Of a stretch of DNA of 64,000 nt, positions 53,322 through 61,106 are shown in pieces. The DNA comes from Priestia megaterium. GTDB lineage: Bacteria; Bacillota; Bacilli; Bacillales; Bacillaceae_H. The notes under the pieces are model-generated. The model was not told the origin of the DNA. It made no database searches and saw only the letters and a program-made list of their open reading frames with translations. How positions within the stretch are numbered: position 1 is the first letter of the stretch; every line of letters starts with the position of its first letter. The position numbers were made by a program, and so were the translations under genes. The stretch spans positions 1,340,001 to 1,404,000 of the forward strand of contig NZ_CP085442.1 in assembly GCF_023824195.1 (NCBI RefSeq). Reading direction: 5' to 3'.

Positions 53322-53369
53322 TTTATAGGCAATTTATAGGCAACAGTGGATTTTGTTAATAATAGGCAA
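53322..53369 (+). promoter_or_regulatory. GerE-like boxes upstream of cotB
   Basis: TTTATAGGCAA occurs twice in tandem (53322-53332, 53333-53343), one helical turn apart, and AATAGGCAA again at 53361-53369. The GerE consensus RWWTRGGYNNYY fits with one or two mismatches. GerE activation of cotB is known in B. subtilis. Confidence 0.55.
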
Positions 53370-53452
53370 ATGCAGGAAATCAATAGCTGTACATGATACG
53401 TATATATACAGTATGAATGACCAATAAGGATAACTAATAAGGAGGAAAAACA

Positions 53453-54550
53453 ATGAGTAACTATTACTATGGCCAAGAACAAGGGCAAAATCAAAATCCA
53501 CGCCAAAAATCAACCCAAAAACTCAGCCGAAATGTACAAATGCCTGATAAAGGCTATTCTTCTCACTTCAAACCCCTAAAAGGAAGAGTGGTGACCGTTT
53601 ATCGTGGAGGACCTGAATCTAAAACAGGTTATTTGGTTGACGTGCAATCAGATTATTTAATCTTAGCGGTGGAAAGCAATAATAACAATAATAACAATAA
53701 TGGTGAAAATAACAATCAAAATAACAATCAAAATAACCAAAATAATAATCAACAAGAATATACACTTGTATATTATCACTTAGCCCATGTAAAAAGTATT
53801 ACTGAAGATACTATGTCAAATTCGGCACAAACGTTTACCGGAATTAGCACAGAATTAGAATTATATCGAGGAAAAACTTTTGCTGGAACTTTATCATTGA
53901 TGAAAACTAAATATGTGCAGGTTAACCAAGGTGGACCTGAGAAAAAAGCAGGTCAGCTTCTTGATGTCTTAGGTTCATTTGAATCTGCTTATATAGTATT
54001 ACTCACAGAGGACGACGGTGTTATCTATATTAACACTGAACACGTTAAGAGTGTGAGTGAATATCAAAACAACAATGGAGATCAAACTAGTCAATCTGCA
54101 AATGAGCTCTTAGTGAGCCAAGAACCAGAATATATGAAATCTAAAAGCTTTAACGATCTTTTTGCACATCTTTCTCATAAATGGGTATCTATCAATAATG
54201 GAGGACCTGAAGCTGTAGAGGGCGTGTTAGTACAAAGCCGAAATGGTACATTTACACTTGTGCAGAATAATCAAGTATTACGCTTACAGCCAAGACACGT
54301 TAAAACCATTTGTGTAGGAGCAAAAGGGGCTTTTAAGCAAAACGATAACAATCAAAATAATGAAGAAACAGAAGAAAATGGAGAGACTGAAGCTGCAAAG
54401 TCTACAGAAGAACGTACAGGAAGCCGCACGGGAGGACGCACAGACGATCGCTCTCGAGGACGCCGCACAGGAGGACGCCGCACGGGTTCACGCTCTTCAG
54501 CATCGGCCGAGAAAGTTATTAAAACGAAAAATTATCGTTGGAAAGCATGA
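53453..54550 (+). CDS. cotB: outer spore-coat protein CotB
   Basis: 365 residues. Three SM-like modules each with a GGPE motif: VYRGGPESKTG (49-59), VNQGGPEKKAG (157-167) and INNGGPEAVEG (247-257), each ending in a HVKSI-type strand. These equal the N-terminal part of B. subtilis CotB. Residues 76-101 are an Asn/Gln-rich insertion. The C-terminus (about 320-350) is Arg/Ser/Thr/Gly-rich (RTGSRTGGRTDDRSRGRRTG), probably phosphorylated by CotH. It is shorter than the long Ser/Lys tail of B. subtilis. AAGGAGG precedes the ATG. Confidence 0.93.
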   Translation: MSNYYYGQEQGQNQNPRQKSTQKLSRNVQMPDKGYSSHFKPLKGRVVTVYRGGPESKTGYLVDVQSDYLILAVESNNNNNNNNGENNNQNNNQNNQNNNQQEYTLVYYHLAHVKSITEDTMSNSAQTFTGISTELELYRGKTFAGTLSLMKTKYVQVNQGGPEKKAGQLLDVLGSFESAYIVLLTEDDGVIYINTEHVKSVSEYQNNNGDQTSQSANELLVSQEPEYMKSKSFNDLFAHLSHKWVSINNGGPEAVEGVLVQSRNGTFTLVQNNQVLRLQPRHVKTICVGAKGAFKQNDNNQNNEETEENGETEAAKSTEERTGSRTGGRTDDRSRGRRTGGRRTGSRSSASAEKVIKTKNYRWKA

Positions 54551-54563
54551 TGAAATGGAACAT

Positions 54564-54588
54564 AAAAGGTGCTTATAAAGCACCTTTT
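54564..54588 (+). terminator. cotB terminator
   Basis: AAAAGGTGC (54564-54572) pairs with GCACCTTTT (54580-54588). It stands 32 bp before the next start and may be read through. Confidence 0.8.
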
Positions 54589-54619
54589 CTATCATATAGG
54601 AAAAAGGAGGAAAATGAGA

Positions 54620-55282
54620 ATGAGTATGAATCATTATATCAATAAAATTGTGGAGTTAGATATTTCAGGTAAAACGACATTTGTTGGCAGACTTATTGAT
54701 CTTGGATTAGATATTATGGTTTTGTATAATGGACATGATTATTTGTATATTCCTCTTTTACACATGCATCGTTTGCGGGAAGTATCGGAAGAAGACTATA
54801 CGGTTTTACGTGAAATAGAAGAGAACTTAATAGAAGAAAGTCAGCGGATTTCTTATCGTAATATTTTACAGCAGGCAAAAGGGAAATTTATTGAAATTTA
54901 TGTAACGGGAGGGAAATCATTGCATGGCTATATCACAAGCGTGCTGAATGATTATCTTGTGTTTTATTCTCCAGTGTATAAAAATGTCTTTGTTTCTCTG
55001 CATCATTTGAAATGGCTTACCCCTTACAGTAATGAGTTAACCCCTTATTCTTTAAGTGACAAAGAGCTCCCAGTAAGGCCCGCCTCTGCACCTTTTGTCA
55101 GAAACTTTGAAGAGCAGCTTAAAAAATATGAAAATCAACTGGTCGTATTAGATTTAGGGGATCAATCAGAAAAAATTGGTGTACTTAAAGAAGTTTCTAA
55201 TAATATTGTTGAACTAATTACGGCAAATGGAGAAAGTATGTATTGGAAGTTAGCTCACGTAAAATCCGTGCACTTGCCTTAG
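54620..55282 (+). CDS. CotB-related (DUF2642-like) spore-coat protein
   Basis: About 220 residues with three short beta-rich modules that resemble those of CotB: VELDISGKTTFVGRLIDLGLD (about 10-30), FIEIYVTGGKSLHGYITSVLNDY and LVVLDLGDQSEKIGVLKEV, each ending like YxxLxHxK (WKLAHVKSVHLP at the end). No Arg/Ser tail. ATG 54620 is best spaced from AAAGGAGG (54603-54610); ATG 54614 is too close. Position and fold suggest a CotB paralogue or partner. Confidence 0.78.
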   Translation: MSMNHYINKIVELDISGKTTFVGRLIDLGLDIMVLYNGHDYLYIPLLHMHRLREVSEEDYTVLREIEENLIEESQRISYRNILQQAKGKFIEIYVTGGKSLHGYITSVLNDYLVFYSPVYKNVFVSLHHLKWLTPYSNELTPYSLSDKELPVRPASAPFVRNFEEQLKKYENQLVVLDLGDQSEKIGVLKEVSNNIVELITANGESMYWKLAHVKSVHLP

Positions 55283-55315
55283 AAAAAGAGACCTCGCTGT
55301 CGTCTCTTTTTTTTA
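55283..55315 (+). terminator. terminator of the cotH-cotB cluster
   Basis: AAAAAGAGAC (55283-55292) pairs with GTCTCTTTTT (55302-55311), then TTT. Confidence 0.85.
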
Positions 55316-55381
55316 TGTGCTTATCAGGACAAGTATATTGAATAAACAAATGAGATGATTTAAATTTTTCGGAAAATTATG

Positions 55382-55410
55382 TTGACAATAAAGAAAATCT
55401 TTATTAAAGT
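55382..55410 (+). promoter_or_regulatory. sigma-A promoter of metI-metC
   Basis: TTGACA (55382-55387), 17-bp spacer, TAAAGT (55405-55410). It is about 40 bp upstream of the SAM riboswitch. Confidence 0.7.
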
Positions 55411-55447
55411 TATTAACAACAAACGTTAACCACCAACAATTATATAG

Positions 55448-55576
55448 AACTCTTATCAAGAGTGGCGGAGGGACTGGCCCTGCGATGCCCGGCAACCATC
55501 AAATGAAACATTCATTTGAACGGTGCTAATTCCTGTGGAACATCAGTATTGTTCTAACAGATGAGAGAAATCGTGT
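55448..55576 (+). ncRNA. SAM-I (S-box) riboswitch
   Basis: Contains the S-box signature: CTTATCAAGAG, GGCGGAGGGA, CTGGCCC-GATG, CCCGGCAACC and GGTGCTAATTCC with GATGAGAG at the 3' end. A terminator follows at 55584. S-box RNAs repress Met/Cys biosynthesis when S-adenosylmethionine binds. Confidence 0.96.
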
Positions 55577-55583
55577 ATAAACG

Positions 55584-55617
55584 AACACTCTTCCATCTGT
55601 GAAGAGTGTTTTTTATT
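55584..55617 (+). terminator. riboswitch-controlled terminator of metI-metC
   Basis: AACACTCTTC (55584-55593) pairs with GAAGAGTGTT (55601-55610), then TTTTATTTT. Confidence 0.93.
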
Positions 55618-55638
55618 TTGAGTTAAGGAGAGAAATAG

Positions 55639-56784
55639 ATGAAAATTGAAACTTTATTAGTTCGTTCAGGAGTAGGTCGTGACCCTTCAACAGGTTCTAT
55701 TACAACACCCATTTATCAAGCATCAACATTTGCTCATCCTGCTTTAGGGCAAAGTACAGGATTTGACTATGCACGTACGGCAAATCCTACTCGTACAGCA
55801 TTGGAAGAAGCAATTGCTGCTTTAGAAAAAGGAGAAGTAGGAGTAGCATTTGCTTCAGGAATGGCGGGCGTAATGGCAGTTTTAGCACTATTTAAAAACG
55901 GAGATCATTTAATTGTATCAGAGGATCTATACGGAGGAACGTACCGAGTACTAAATGAAATCTTTTCAGAGCAAGGAATTACTGTTTCGTACGTCAACAC
56001 AGCCCATCTCGAGCAAGTAAAAGATGCGCTTCGTCCCAACACGAAAGCTTTATTTATTGAAACACCTACAAATCCAATGATGCACGTGACTGATTTGCCA
56101 GAAGCAATTGCGTTAGCTAAACAGCATGATTTGCTTACTATCGTTGACAATACATTCATGTCCCCTTACTATCAGCGTCCTTTAGAGCTTGGAGCAGATA
56201 TTGTGATACATAGTGCAAGCAAATACATTGGGGGTCATAATGATGTAGTTGCTGGTCTTGTAGTCGCTCGATGTAGTAGCTTAGGAGAGAAAATTCGTTT
56301 TTATCAAAATGCAGCTGGGGCAATCTTAGGTCCACAAGATAGCTGGTTGTTATTGCGCGGTGTTAAGACGCTAGCGCTTCGTATGGAAAAGCATAACGAA
56401 AACGCACTGAAAATTGCAAATTGGCTTACTGCTCATGATCTCGTAGAAAAAGTGTATTACCCTGGCCTTGAAACACATCCAGGCTATGAAATCATGAAGA
56501 AACAAGCGACTGGATTTGGAGGCATGATTTCTTTTGCTGTCTCACACCCTGACATCGTGTCCACGCTTTTGGAAAATGTTAAAGTTATTACATTTGCAGA
56601 AAGCTTAGGAGGCGTGGAAAGTTTAATGACATTCCCAGCTCGTCAAACACACGCTGATATTCCCGAGGAAATTCGAAATCGTGTCGGAGTAACAAACTGT
56701 TTACTGCGATTATCAGTTGGAATTGAGCACGCAGATGATTTAATTAAAGATTTGAAGGAGGCATTTGATGCATACCAACAATAA
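55639..56784 (+). CDS. metI: cystathionine gamma-synthase / O-acetylhomoserine thiolyase MetI
   Basis: 381 residues, Cys/Met-metabolism PLP family. YARTANPTR, ETPTNPMM, DNTFMSPYYQRP and the PLP lysine in HSASKYIGGHNDV are visible. It joins O-acetylhomoserine with cysteine (or sulfide). RBS AAGGAGAG precedes ATG. The end overlaps metC by 17 nt. Controlled by the SAM riboswitch upstream, which strongly supports a methionine-pathway role. Confidence 0.94.
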   Translation: MKIETLLVRSGVGRDPSTGSITTPIYQASTFAHPALGQSTGFDYARTANPTRTALEEAIAALEKGEVGVAFASGMAGVMAVLALFKNGDHLIVSEDLYGGTYRVLNEIFSEQGITVSYVNTAHLEQVKDALRPNTKALFIETPTNPMMHVTDLPEAIALAKQHDLLTIVDNTFMSPYYQRPLELGADIVIHSASKYIGGHNDVVAGLVVARCSSLGEKIRFYQNAAGAILGPQDSWLLLRGVKTLALRMEKHNENALKIANWLTAHDLVEKVYYPGLETHPGYEIMKKQATGFGGMISFAVSHPDIVSTLLENVKVITFAESLGGVESLMTFPARQTHADIPEEIRNRVGVTNCLLRLSVGIEHADDLIKDLKEAFDAYQQ

Positions 56785-57949
56785 TAAACATAGATTTGGT
56801 ACGAACTTAATTCATGCAAATACAGGAATTGACGGTCATTTTGGAGCGGTTAACGTACCTATTTATCAGGTATCTACATTTAACCAAGAAGATGAGACGA
56901 ACAACGGCCGCTATGACTATTCTCGTTCAGGAAATCCAACTCGTGAGGCTTTAGAAAACACCATTGCTCAGCTAGAAAATGGATACGCTGGTTTTGCTTT
57001 TTCATCAGGTATGGCTGCTATCTCATCGGTGTTATCTATTTTTGAATCAGGGGATGAAATTTTAGTTTCACACGATACGTACGGCGGGACATATCGTGTA
57101 TTAACACGATTATTTTCAAAGTTTGGTATCAAAACAACTTTTGTTGATACAACGAAGGTTCAGAAAGTAGAAGAAGCTATCACAAAAGATACGAAGGCTA
57201 TTTATATCGAAAGCCCTTCAAATCCATTTTTACAGGTAACGGATATTAAAGCAGTAGCAAGTTTGGCGAAGGAGCGCAATCTCCTTACAATTGTGGATAA
57301 CACGTTTTTAACACCTTATCTACAGCAGCCGATTGACCTTGGTGTAAATATTGTGATTCATAGTGCTACAAAATATATCAGCGGTCACAGTGACGTCATT
57401 GGCGGTCTAGTTGTGGTAAGCGATGAAAAGCTAGCAGAAGAAGTAAAGTTTGTACAAAATGCTTTTGGTGCTATCTTAGGACCACAGGATTGTTTTTTAC
57501 TGCTCCGAGGAATTAAGACATTAAAAGTTCGTTTAGATCAGCAGTTAAAAACAGCGCTGCAGTTTGCAAAGTGGCTTGAAGAACAATCTCTAGTGAGCCG
57601 TGTATACTACCCGGGCTTAAAAAGTCATCCAGACCACAAACTGATTTCAGAACAAGCAAATGGATACGGAGCTATGATTTCTTTCCAAGTGCAGGATGAA
57701 AAAGTAGCACGACATATTTTACAAGGAGTCAAATTGGCTTCAATTGGCGTTAGTCTAGGTGCAGTTGAATCCATCCTAACGCATCCTGCAACAATGTCTC
57801 ATGCAAGTATCCCAAAAGAAGTGCGTGAAGAAAAAGGAATTACTGATTCACTTCTTCGACTTTCAGTAGGGTTAGAGGAATTCGAGGATTTGAAGCAAGA
57901 CTTTAAAGCTGTTTTTCAAAGCTTAGAAGAAAAAGCGTTAATTAAATAA
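56768..57949 (+). CDS. metC: cystathionine beta-lyase MetC
   Basis: 393 residues, same PLP family as MetI and probably its ancient duplicate. YDYSRSGNPTREALE, ESPSNPFLQVTD, DNTFLTPYLQQP and the PLP lysine in HSATKYISGHSDV are intact. Cleaves cystathionine to homocysteine. ATG 56768 has AAGGAGG 5-6 nt upstream within metI; the preceding in-frame TTG is less well placed. Confidence 0.93.
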   Translation: MHTNNNKHRFGTNLIHANTGIDGHFGAVNVPIYQVSTFNQEDETNNGRYDYSRSGNPTREALENTIAQLENGYAGFAFSSGMAAISSVLSIFESGDEILVSHDTYGGTYRVLTRLFSKFGIKTTFVDTTKVQKVEEAITKDTKAIYIESPSNPFLQVTDIKAVASLAKERNLLTIVDNTFLTPYLQQPIDLGVNIVIHSATKYISGHSDVIGGLVVVSDEKLAEEVKFVQNAFGAILGPQDCFLLLRGIKTLKVRLDQQLKTALQFAKWLEEQSLVSRVYYPGLKSHPDHKLISEQANGYGAMISFQVQDEKVARHILQGVKLASIGVSLGAVESILTHPATMSHASIPKEVREEKGITDSLLRLSVGLEEFEDLKQDFKAVFQSLEEKALIK

Positions 57950-57980
57950 AAAAAGGACTTCCATCAAGGAAGTCCTTTTT
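57950..57980. terminator. metIC terminator
   Basis: AAAAAGGACTTCC (57950-57962) pairs exactly with GGAAGTCCTTTTT (57968-57980), loop ATCAA. Also usable by the convergent gene at 57985. Confidence 0.92.
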
Positions 57981-57984
57981 ATTG

Positions 57985-58251
57985 TTATATACAGCTATCT
58001 AAAAGGTTTGTGTATAGGGACGTAAGCGCAACTTTTTCATCAGAGGAAAGACTGCTGTTTAGAATTCTTTTTATGCCAAGATGATATTTTACATGCGGTG
58101 TTTGCCGGACGCGTGGATGAGTCATTTCATCTTTTAAATCTTTCAGAATGGCTTCGTGAAGCTGATCTTCACTTGTCAGGGCTTGTTTAGAAGCGAACGA
58201 ACGGTTCAACCATAGGGTTTGATAAGCTGCTAGTAAATGTTCAGAAGTCAT
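57985..58251 (-). CDS. small uncharacterised protein
   Basis: 88 residues, soluble, predicted helical, with PHVKYHLGIKRILNSSLSSDE in the middle. AAAGGAG is 11 nt before the ATG, a wide spacing. It lies convergent to metC and downstream of the SIMPL gene (62 bp), so may be cotranscribed with it. I do not recognise the family. Confidence 0.65.
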   Translation of the reverse strand: MTSEHLLAAYQTLWLNRSFASKQALTSEDQLHEAILKDLKDEMTHPRVRQTPHVKYHLGIKRILNSSLSSDEKVALTSLYTNLLDSCI

Positions 58252-58313
58252 TGTGCAAAGAGCTCCTTTAGATTAGTTTCTTCATTATAATAATCTATAG
58301 TTTACCATAAGTA

Positions 58314-58973
58314 TTAATACGTGTACGTAACTTTTACAGAAGCAGATACAGTCAAGGACTGAGCTTGAATAGGGGGAGAGGCTGCTAATAACTTAGGCGA
58401 GGAGCCAGATGACTGATAGACGGGGCCTTCTTCGATTAAAATGGGGATTTGGTTAATAGGGAGCTGCAGCGTGTTGGCAATGGTAAAGGCCTTTTCTTTA
58501 GCGTTAAGCAAAGCTTTACTTATCGCTTCTTGTTCATATTTATCATCACTTGTAACGTAAAATTGAAGATCTTGCGCTACGTTGGCTCCGCTTGAAAACG
58601 TAGCGTTATAGACGTCGCCCGCTTGTTTTACATCTTGTACTCTTACTCTAAATAAGTGCTGTACTTCGTATCCTGTAAGAGTCGATTTTCCATCACTGTA
58701 ATCATATTTAGGATTTATGGTGAATGAAGCCGTTTCAATTTGCTGGTCATTAATTCCAAGGTTTTTCATCTCTTGCAGCAGAGTATTTGAAACAGCTGAA
58801 TTTTCTTTTAACGCTTCTTGAACGTCCCGGTTTTCCGTGCGCGTTCCAATTGTCATGGAAATTTCATTTGGAATTGCTGAAGCTGTTCCTTCACCAATTA
58901 CTTTAATTTCTCTATTTTGTGTATCTACGCGCAGTTGCTGTGTAGGCTCGTAAGGAAAATAAGAATGTTGCAT
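58314..58973 (-). CDS. SIMPL-domain (DUF541) protein
   Basis: 219 residues. The SIMPL domain spans about 20-215: REIKVIGEGTASAIPNEISM, TASFTINPKYDYSDGKSTLTGYEV and EQEAISKALLNAKEKA. Members of the family protect against oxidative stress in some species and many are secreted. No signal peptide is present here; the N-terminus MQHSYFPYEPTQQ is Tyr/Pro/Gln-rich, as in some coat proteins. AAAGGAGG precedes the ATG. Role uncertain. Confidence 0.85.
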   Translation of the reverse strand: MQHSYFPYEPTQQLRVDTQNREIKVIGEGTASAIPNEISMTIGTRTENRDVQEALKENSAVSNTLLQEMKNLGINDQQIETASFTINPKYDYSDGKSTLTGYEVQHLFRVRVQDVKQAGDVYNATFSSGANVAQDLQFYVTSDDKYEQEAISKALLNAKEKAFTIANTLQLPINQIPILIEEGPVYQSSGSSPKLLAASPPIQAQSLTVSASVKVTYTY

Positions 58974-59037
58974 ACAAAAAACCTCCTTTATTGATCTTTA
59001 GTATATATATGATAAGAAAAGGAGATTAAAAACAAAA

Positions 59038-59332
59038 AGAGATTGAGACATAACTAAATCAACCGAGTCTAAAGACGAACAAATTGGATAAATAAGCTCG
59101 TATGGATTACTTGGTACACTGCGGTTGATTTCCGTGCAAGGCTTTGCTTTCCGCTTTTCCCGCAGGAGTTTTCGCCTTGCCCTCCAATCAACCGCTAGAA
59201 GCAGATACATACATGAAACCTACGTTCACCATACCAATAAAAAAATCCGAACGAATTTGATTCTCCATCAAGAATCTCGATTCATCGTTCGGATCTTCCT
59301 TCAACTAACATACTTTTTTTCCAGCTTCTTTT
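59038..59332 (+). repeat. dispersed structured repeat, copy 2 (internally deleted)
   Basis: Same family as 21381-21695 and 62701-63054. It lacks about 65 nt in the middle, joining TTTCCGC directly to TTTTCCCGCAGG. GCGGTTGATT (59121-59130) pairs with AATCAACCGC (59186-59195), a two-base covariation relative to the other copies. The 3' hairpin ATCCGAACGA/TCGTTCGGAT (59245-59254, 59285-59294) encloses GATTCT/AGAATC. It ends 3 bp from the putP stop. Confidence 0.92.
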
Positions 59333-59335
59333 TGT

Positions 59336-60814
59336 TTATTTCGATTCTTTTATTAAGATTTCTTTCATTTCAATGAATTGATTTTGAACATCGCTTGACG
59401 GTTTCTTTGTTAGTAAACTTACAATAATAACAGCTAATAAGCTTAAAAAGAACCCGGGAATCATTTCGTAAAGGGCATCCTTCAATGGAGTATTTACCCA
59501 AATTAATACTGTAGCAGCACCTACAATCATTCCTGCAAGTGCTCCCCATCGAGTCATACGCTTCCAGTAAAGACTTAGTAAAATAGCAGGACCAAAAGCT
59601 GAACCAAATCCAGCCCAAGCATATCCAACCAGTCCTAAAATCGTATCACTAGGTTTTAAAGAAAGCAAAATAGCTATAATTGCAACACCTAAAACCGCAG
59701 CTCTTCCAACCGTTACAAGCTCTTTGTCAGAGGCCTTGCGTCGGAAAAATGTTTTATAAAAGTCTTCTGTAACAGAGCTTGCCGTTACAAGCAGCTGAGA
59801 AGAAATAGTACTCATAATTGCTGCTAGTAAAGCTGCATATAAAAATCCTGTAATTAACGGGTTAAAGAGTATATCTGCAAATTTAATAAAAATAGTTTCA
59901 GGATCTGCTAGTTTCATACCTGTTTTTTCTACATAGGCAATTCCAACAAGCCCTGTCAGCATAGCACCAATAATAGAAATAATCATCCAGCTCATTCCAA
60001 TACGACGTGCGGGTTTTAACTCCTTAACAGAAGAGATAGCCATAAAGCGAACGATAATATGAGGCTGTCCGAAATAGCCAAGTCCCCAGGCTAAGAAAGA
60101 TATAATACCTAAAACGGTTGTACCTTTGAAAATGTCAAGGTATGCTGGATTAATGTCCTGTACAATGTCCATTGTAGTGTTGACGCCTCCAACGTCGGTG
60201 AAAGCTACAATGGGTACTAAAACTAAAGCAAGGAACATAATAACACCTTGAACAAAATCTGTTAAACTAACGGCTAAAAATCCGCCAAAAAGAGTGTAGG
60301 CAATAACAACAGATGCTGTTACGAACAAGCCAATTTGATAATTTAAACTAAATGCCGATTCAAATAATCGTCCACCTGATACCATACCAGCTGAAGTGTA
60401 AAGAGTGAAGAAGATAAAGATAACGATTGCTGATACTGTTCGAAGAATTTTGGCATGGTCGCCAAAGCGATTTTCAAAAAAGTCTGGAATTGTAATGGAG
60501 TCGTTCGCTACTTCCGTATAAGTGCGAAGACGCGGAGCGAGGATTAAATAGTTTAAATAAGCACCTATAGACAATCCTACTGCTAGCCATACACTAGAAA
60601 GGCCCGTTACATACATGGAGCCAGGAAGACCCATTAACATCCATCCACTCATATCCGAAGCGCCAGCTGAAAGGGCGGTAACGGCTGGACCTAGCCCGCG
60701 TCCTCCTAACATATAGCCAGCTACATCTTCAGTGGTTTTTGTATAGGCATACCATCCTATTCCGAGCATTCCTACAAAATAAATGCCGAGTGAAATATAA
60801 ACTCCAATATCCAC
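59336..60814 (-). CDS. putP: sodium/proline symporter (PutP/OpuE type)
   Basis: 492 residues, 13 predicted membrane helices, SSS family. GGRGLGPAVTALSAGASDMSGWMLMGLPGS (Na site 2 and proline binding) and GWGYFGQPHIIVRF-like GLGYFGQPHIIVRFMA are diagnostic. GTG 60814 is the start, with AAAGGGGAG upstream. The sequence is close to both B. subtilis OpuE (osmoprotection, sigma-B) and PutP (catabolic). A cre box and a CodY-like box upstream favour the nutritional role, so I use putP. Confidence 0.88.
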   Translation of the reverse strand: MDIGVYISLGIYFVGMLGIGWYAYTKTTEDVAGYMLGGRGLGPAVTALSAGASDMSGWMLMGLPGSMYVTGLSSVWLAVGLSIGAYLNYLILAPRLRTYTEVANDSITIPDFFENRFGDHAKILRTVSAIVIFIFFTLYTSAGMVSGGRLFESAFSLNYQIGLFVTASVVIAYTLFGGFLAVSLTDFVQGVIMFLALVLVPIVAFTDVGGVNTTMDIVQDINPAYLDIFKGTTVLGIISFLAWGLGYFGQPHIIVRFMAISSVKELKPARRIGMSWMIISIIGAMLTGLVGIAYVEKTGMKLADPETIFIKFADILFNPLITGFLYAALLAAIMSTISSQLLVTASSVTEDFYKTFFRRKASDKELVTVGRAAVLGVAIIAILLSLKPSDTILGLVGYAWAGFGSAFGPAILLSLYWKRMTRWGALAGMIVGAATVLIWVNTPLKDALYEMIPGFFLSLLAVIIVSLLTKKPSSDVQNQFIEMKEILIKESK

Positions 60815-60959
60815 AAAATCTCCCCTTTATGCATTTTTTATGCATGGGATAAGCAACACATCCCATGAAAACATCTTATGGTTTCTAAAACTAACAAACT
60901 TTTCCTATACTATCAACCCGTAAAATCGTAAATTTTCTAAGTCTAAAATCCCCCAAACC
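60815..60959 (-). other. putP leader region
   Basis: About 135 nt of presumed leader. CATGGGAT/ATCCCATG (60843-60850, 60860-60867) forms a hairpin, and ATGCATAAA-type sequence occurs twice near the ribosome site. No gene. Confidence 0.4.
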
Positions 60960-60989
60960 TTTATACAAAAGAAATGAAATCGTTTTCAA
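60960..60989 (-). promoter_or_regulatory. putP promoter overlapped by a cre box
   Basis: On the minus strand TTGAAA (complement of 60984-60989), 18-bp spacer ending in TG, then TATAAA (complement of 60960-60965). TGAAATCGTTTTCA (60975-60988) matches the cre consensus TGWAARCGYTWNCW at 13 of 14 positions and covers the -35, so CcpA binding should block the promoter. Confidence 0.6.
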
Positions 60990-61005
60990 AATAAAGTAAA
61001 ATAAA

Positions 61006-61020
61006 AATATTCAGAAATTT
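61006..61020 (-). promoter_or_regulatory. CodY-box candidate upstream of putP
   Basis: AATATTCAGAAATTT matches the CodY consensus AATTTTCWGAAAATT at 13 of 15 positions. It lies 17 bp upstream of the putP -35. Confidence 0.5.
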
Positions 61021-61031
61021 ATCGGTGTATT

Positions 61032-61055
61032 TTTTATGCAATATTTTATGCAATA
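61032..61055. repeat. tandem 12-bp repeat between putP and yhcN
   Basis: TTTTATGCAATA occurs twice without a gap. TTTATGCA also occurs twice next to the putP ribosome site (around 60826-60845). Confidence 0.85.
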
Positions 61056-61063
61056 GGTAAAAT

Positions 61064-61093
61064 AAAAAGAGCATTTTAAAAAATGCTCTTTTT
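61064..61093 (-). terminator. yhcN terminator
   Basis: AAAAAGAGCATTTT pairs with AAAATGCTCTTTTT. The minus strand ends in a T-run. Confidence 0.85.
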
Positions 61094-61106
61094 ACATTCA
61101 TGTATA

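Noticed and set aside
55448..55617. Possible T-box leader upstream of metI
   Set aside because: No T-box sequence (GGGTGGNACCGCG) is present, while all S-box signature blocks are.
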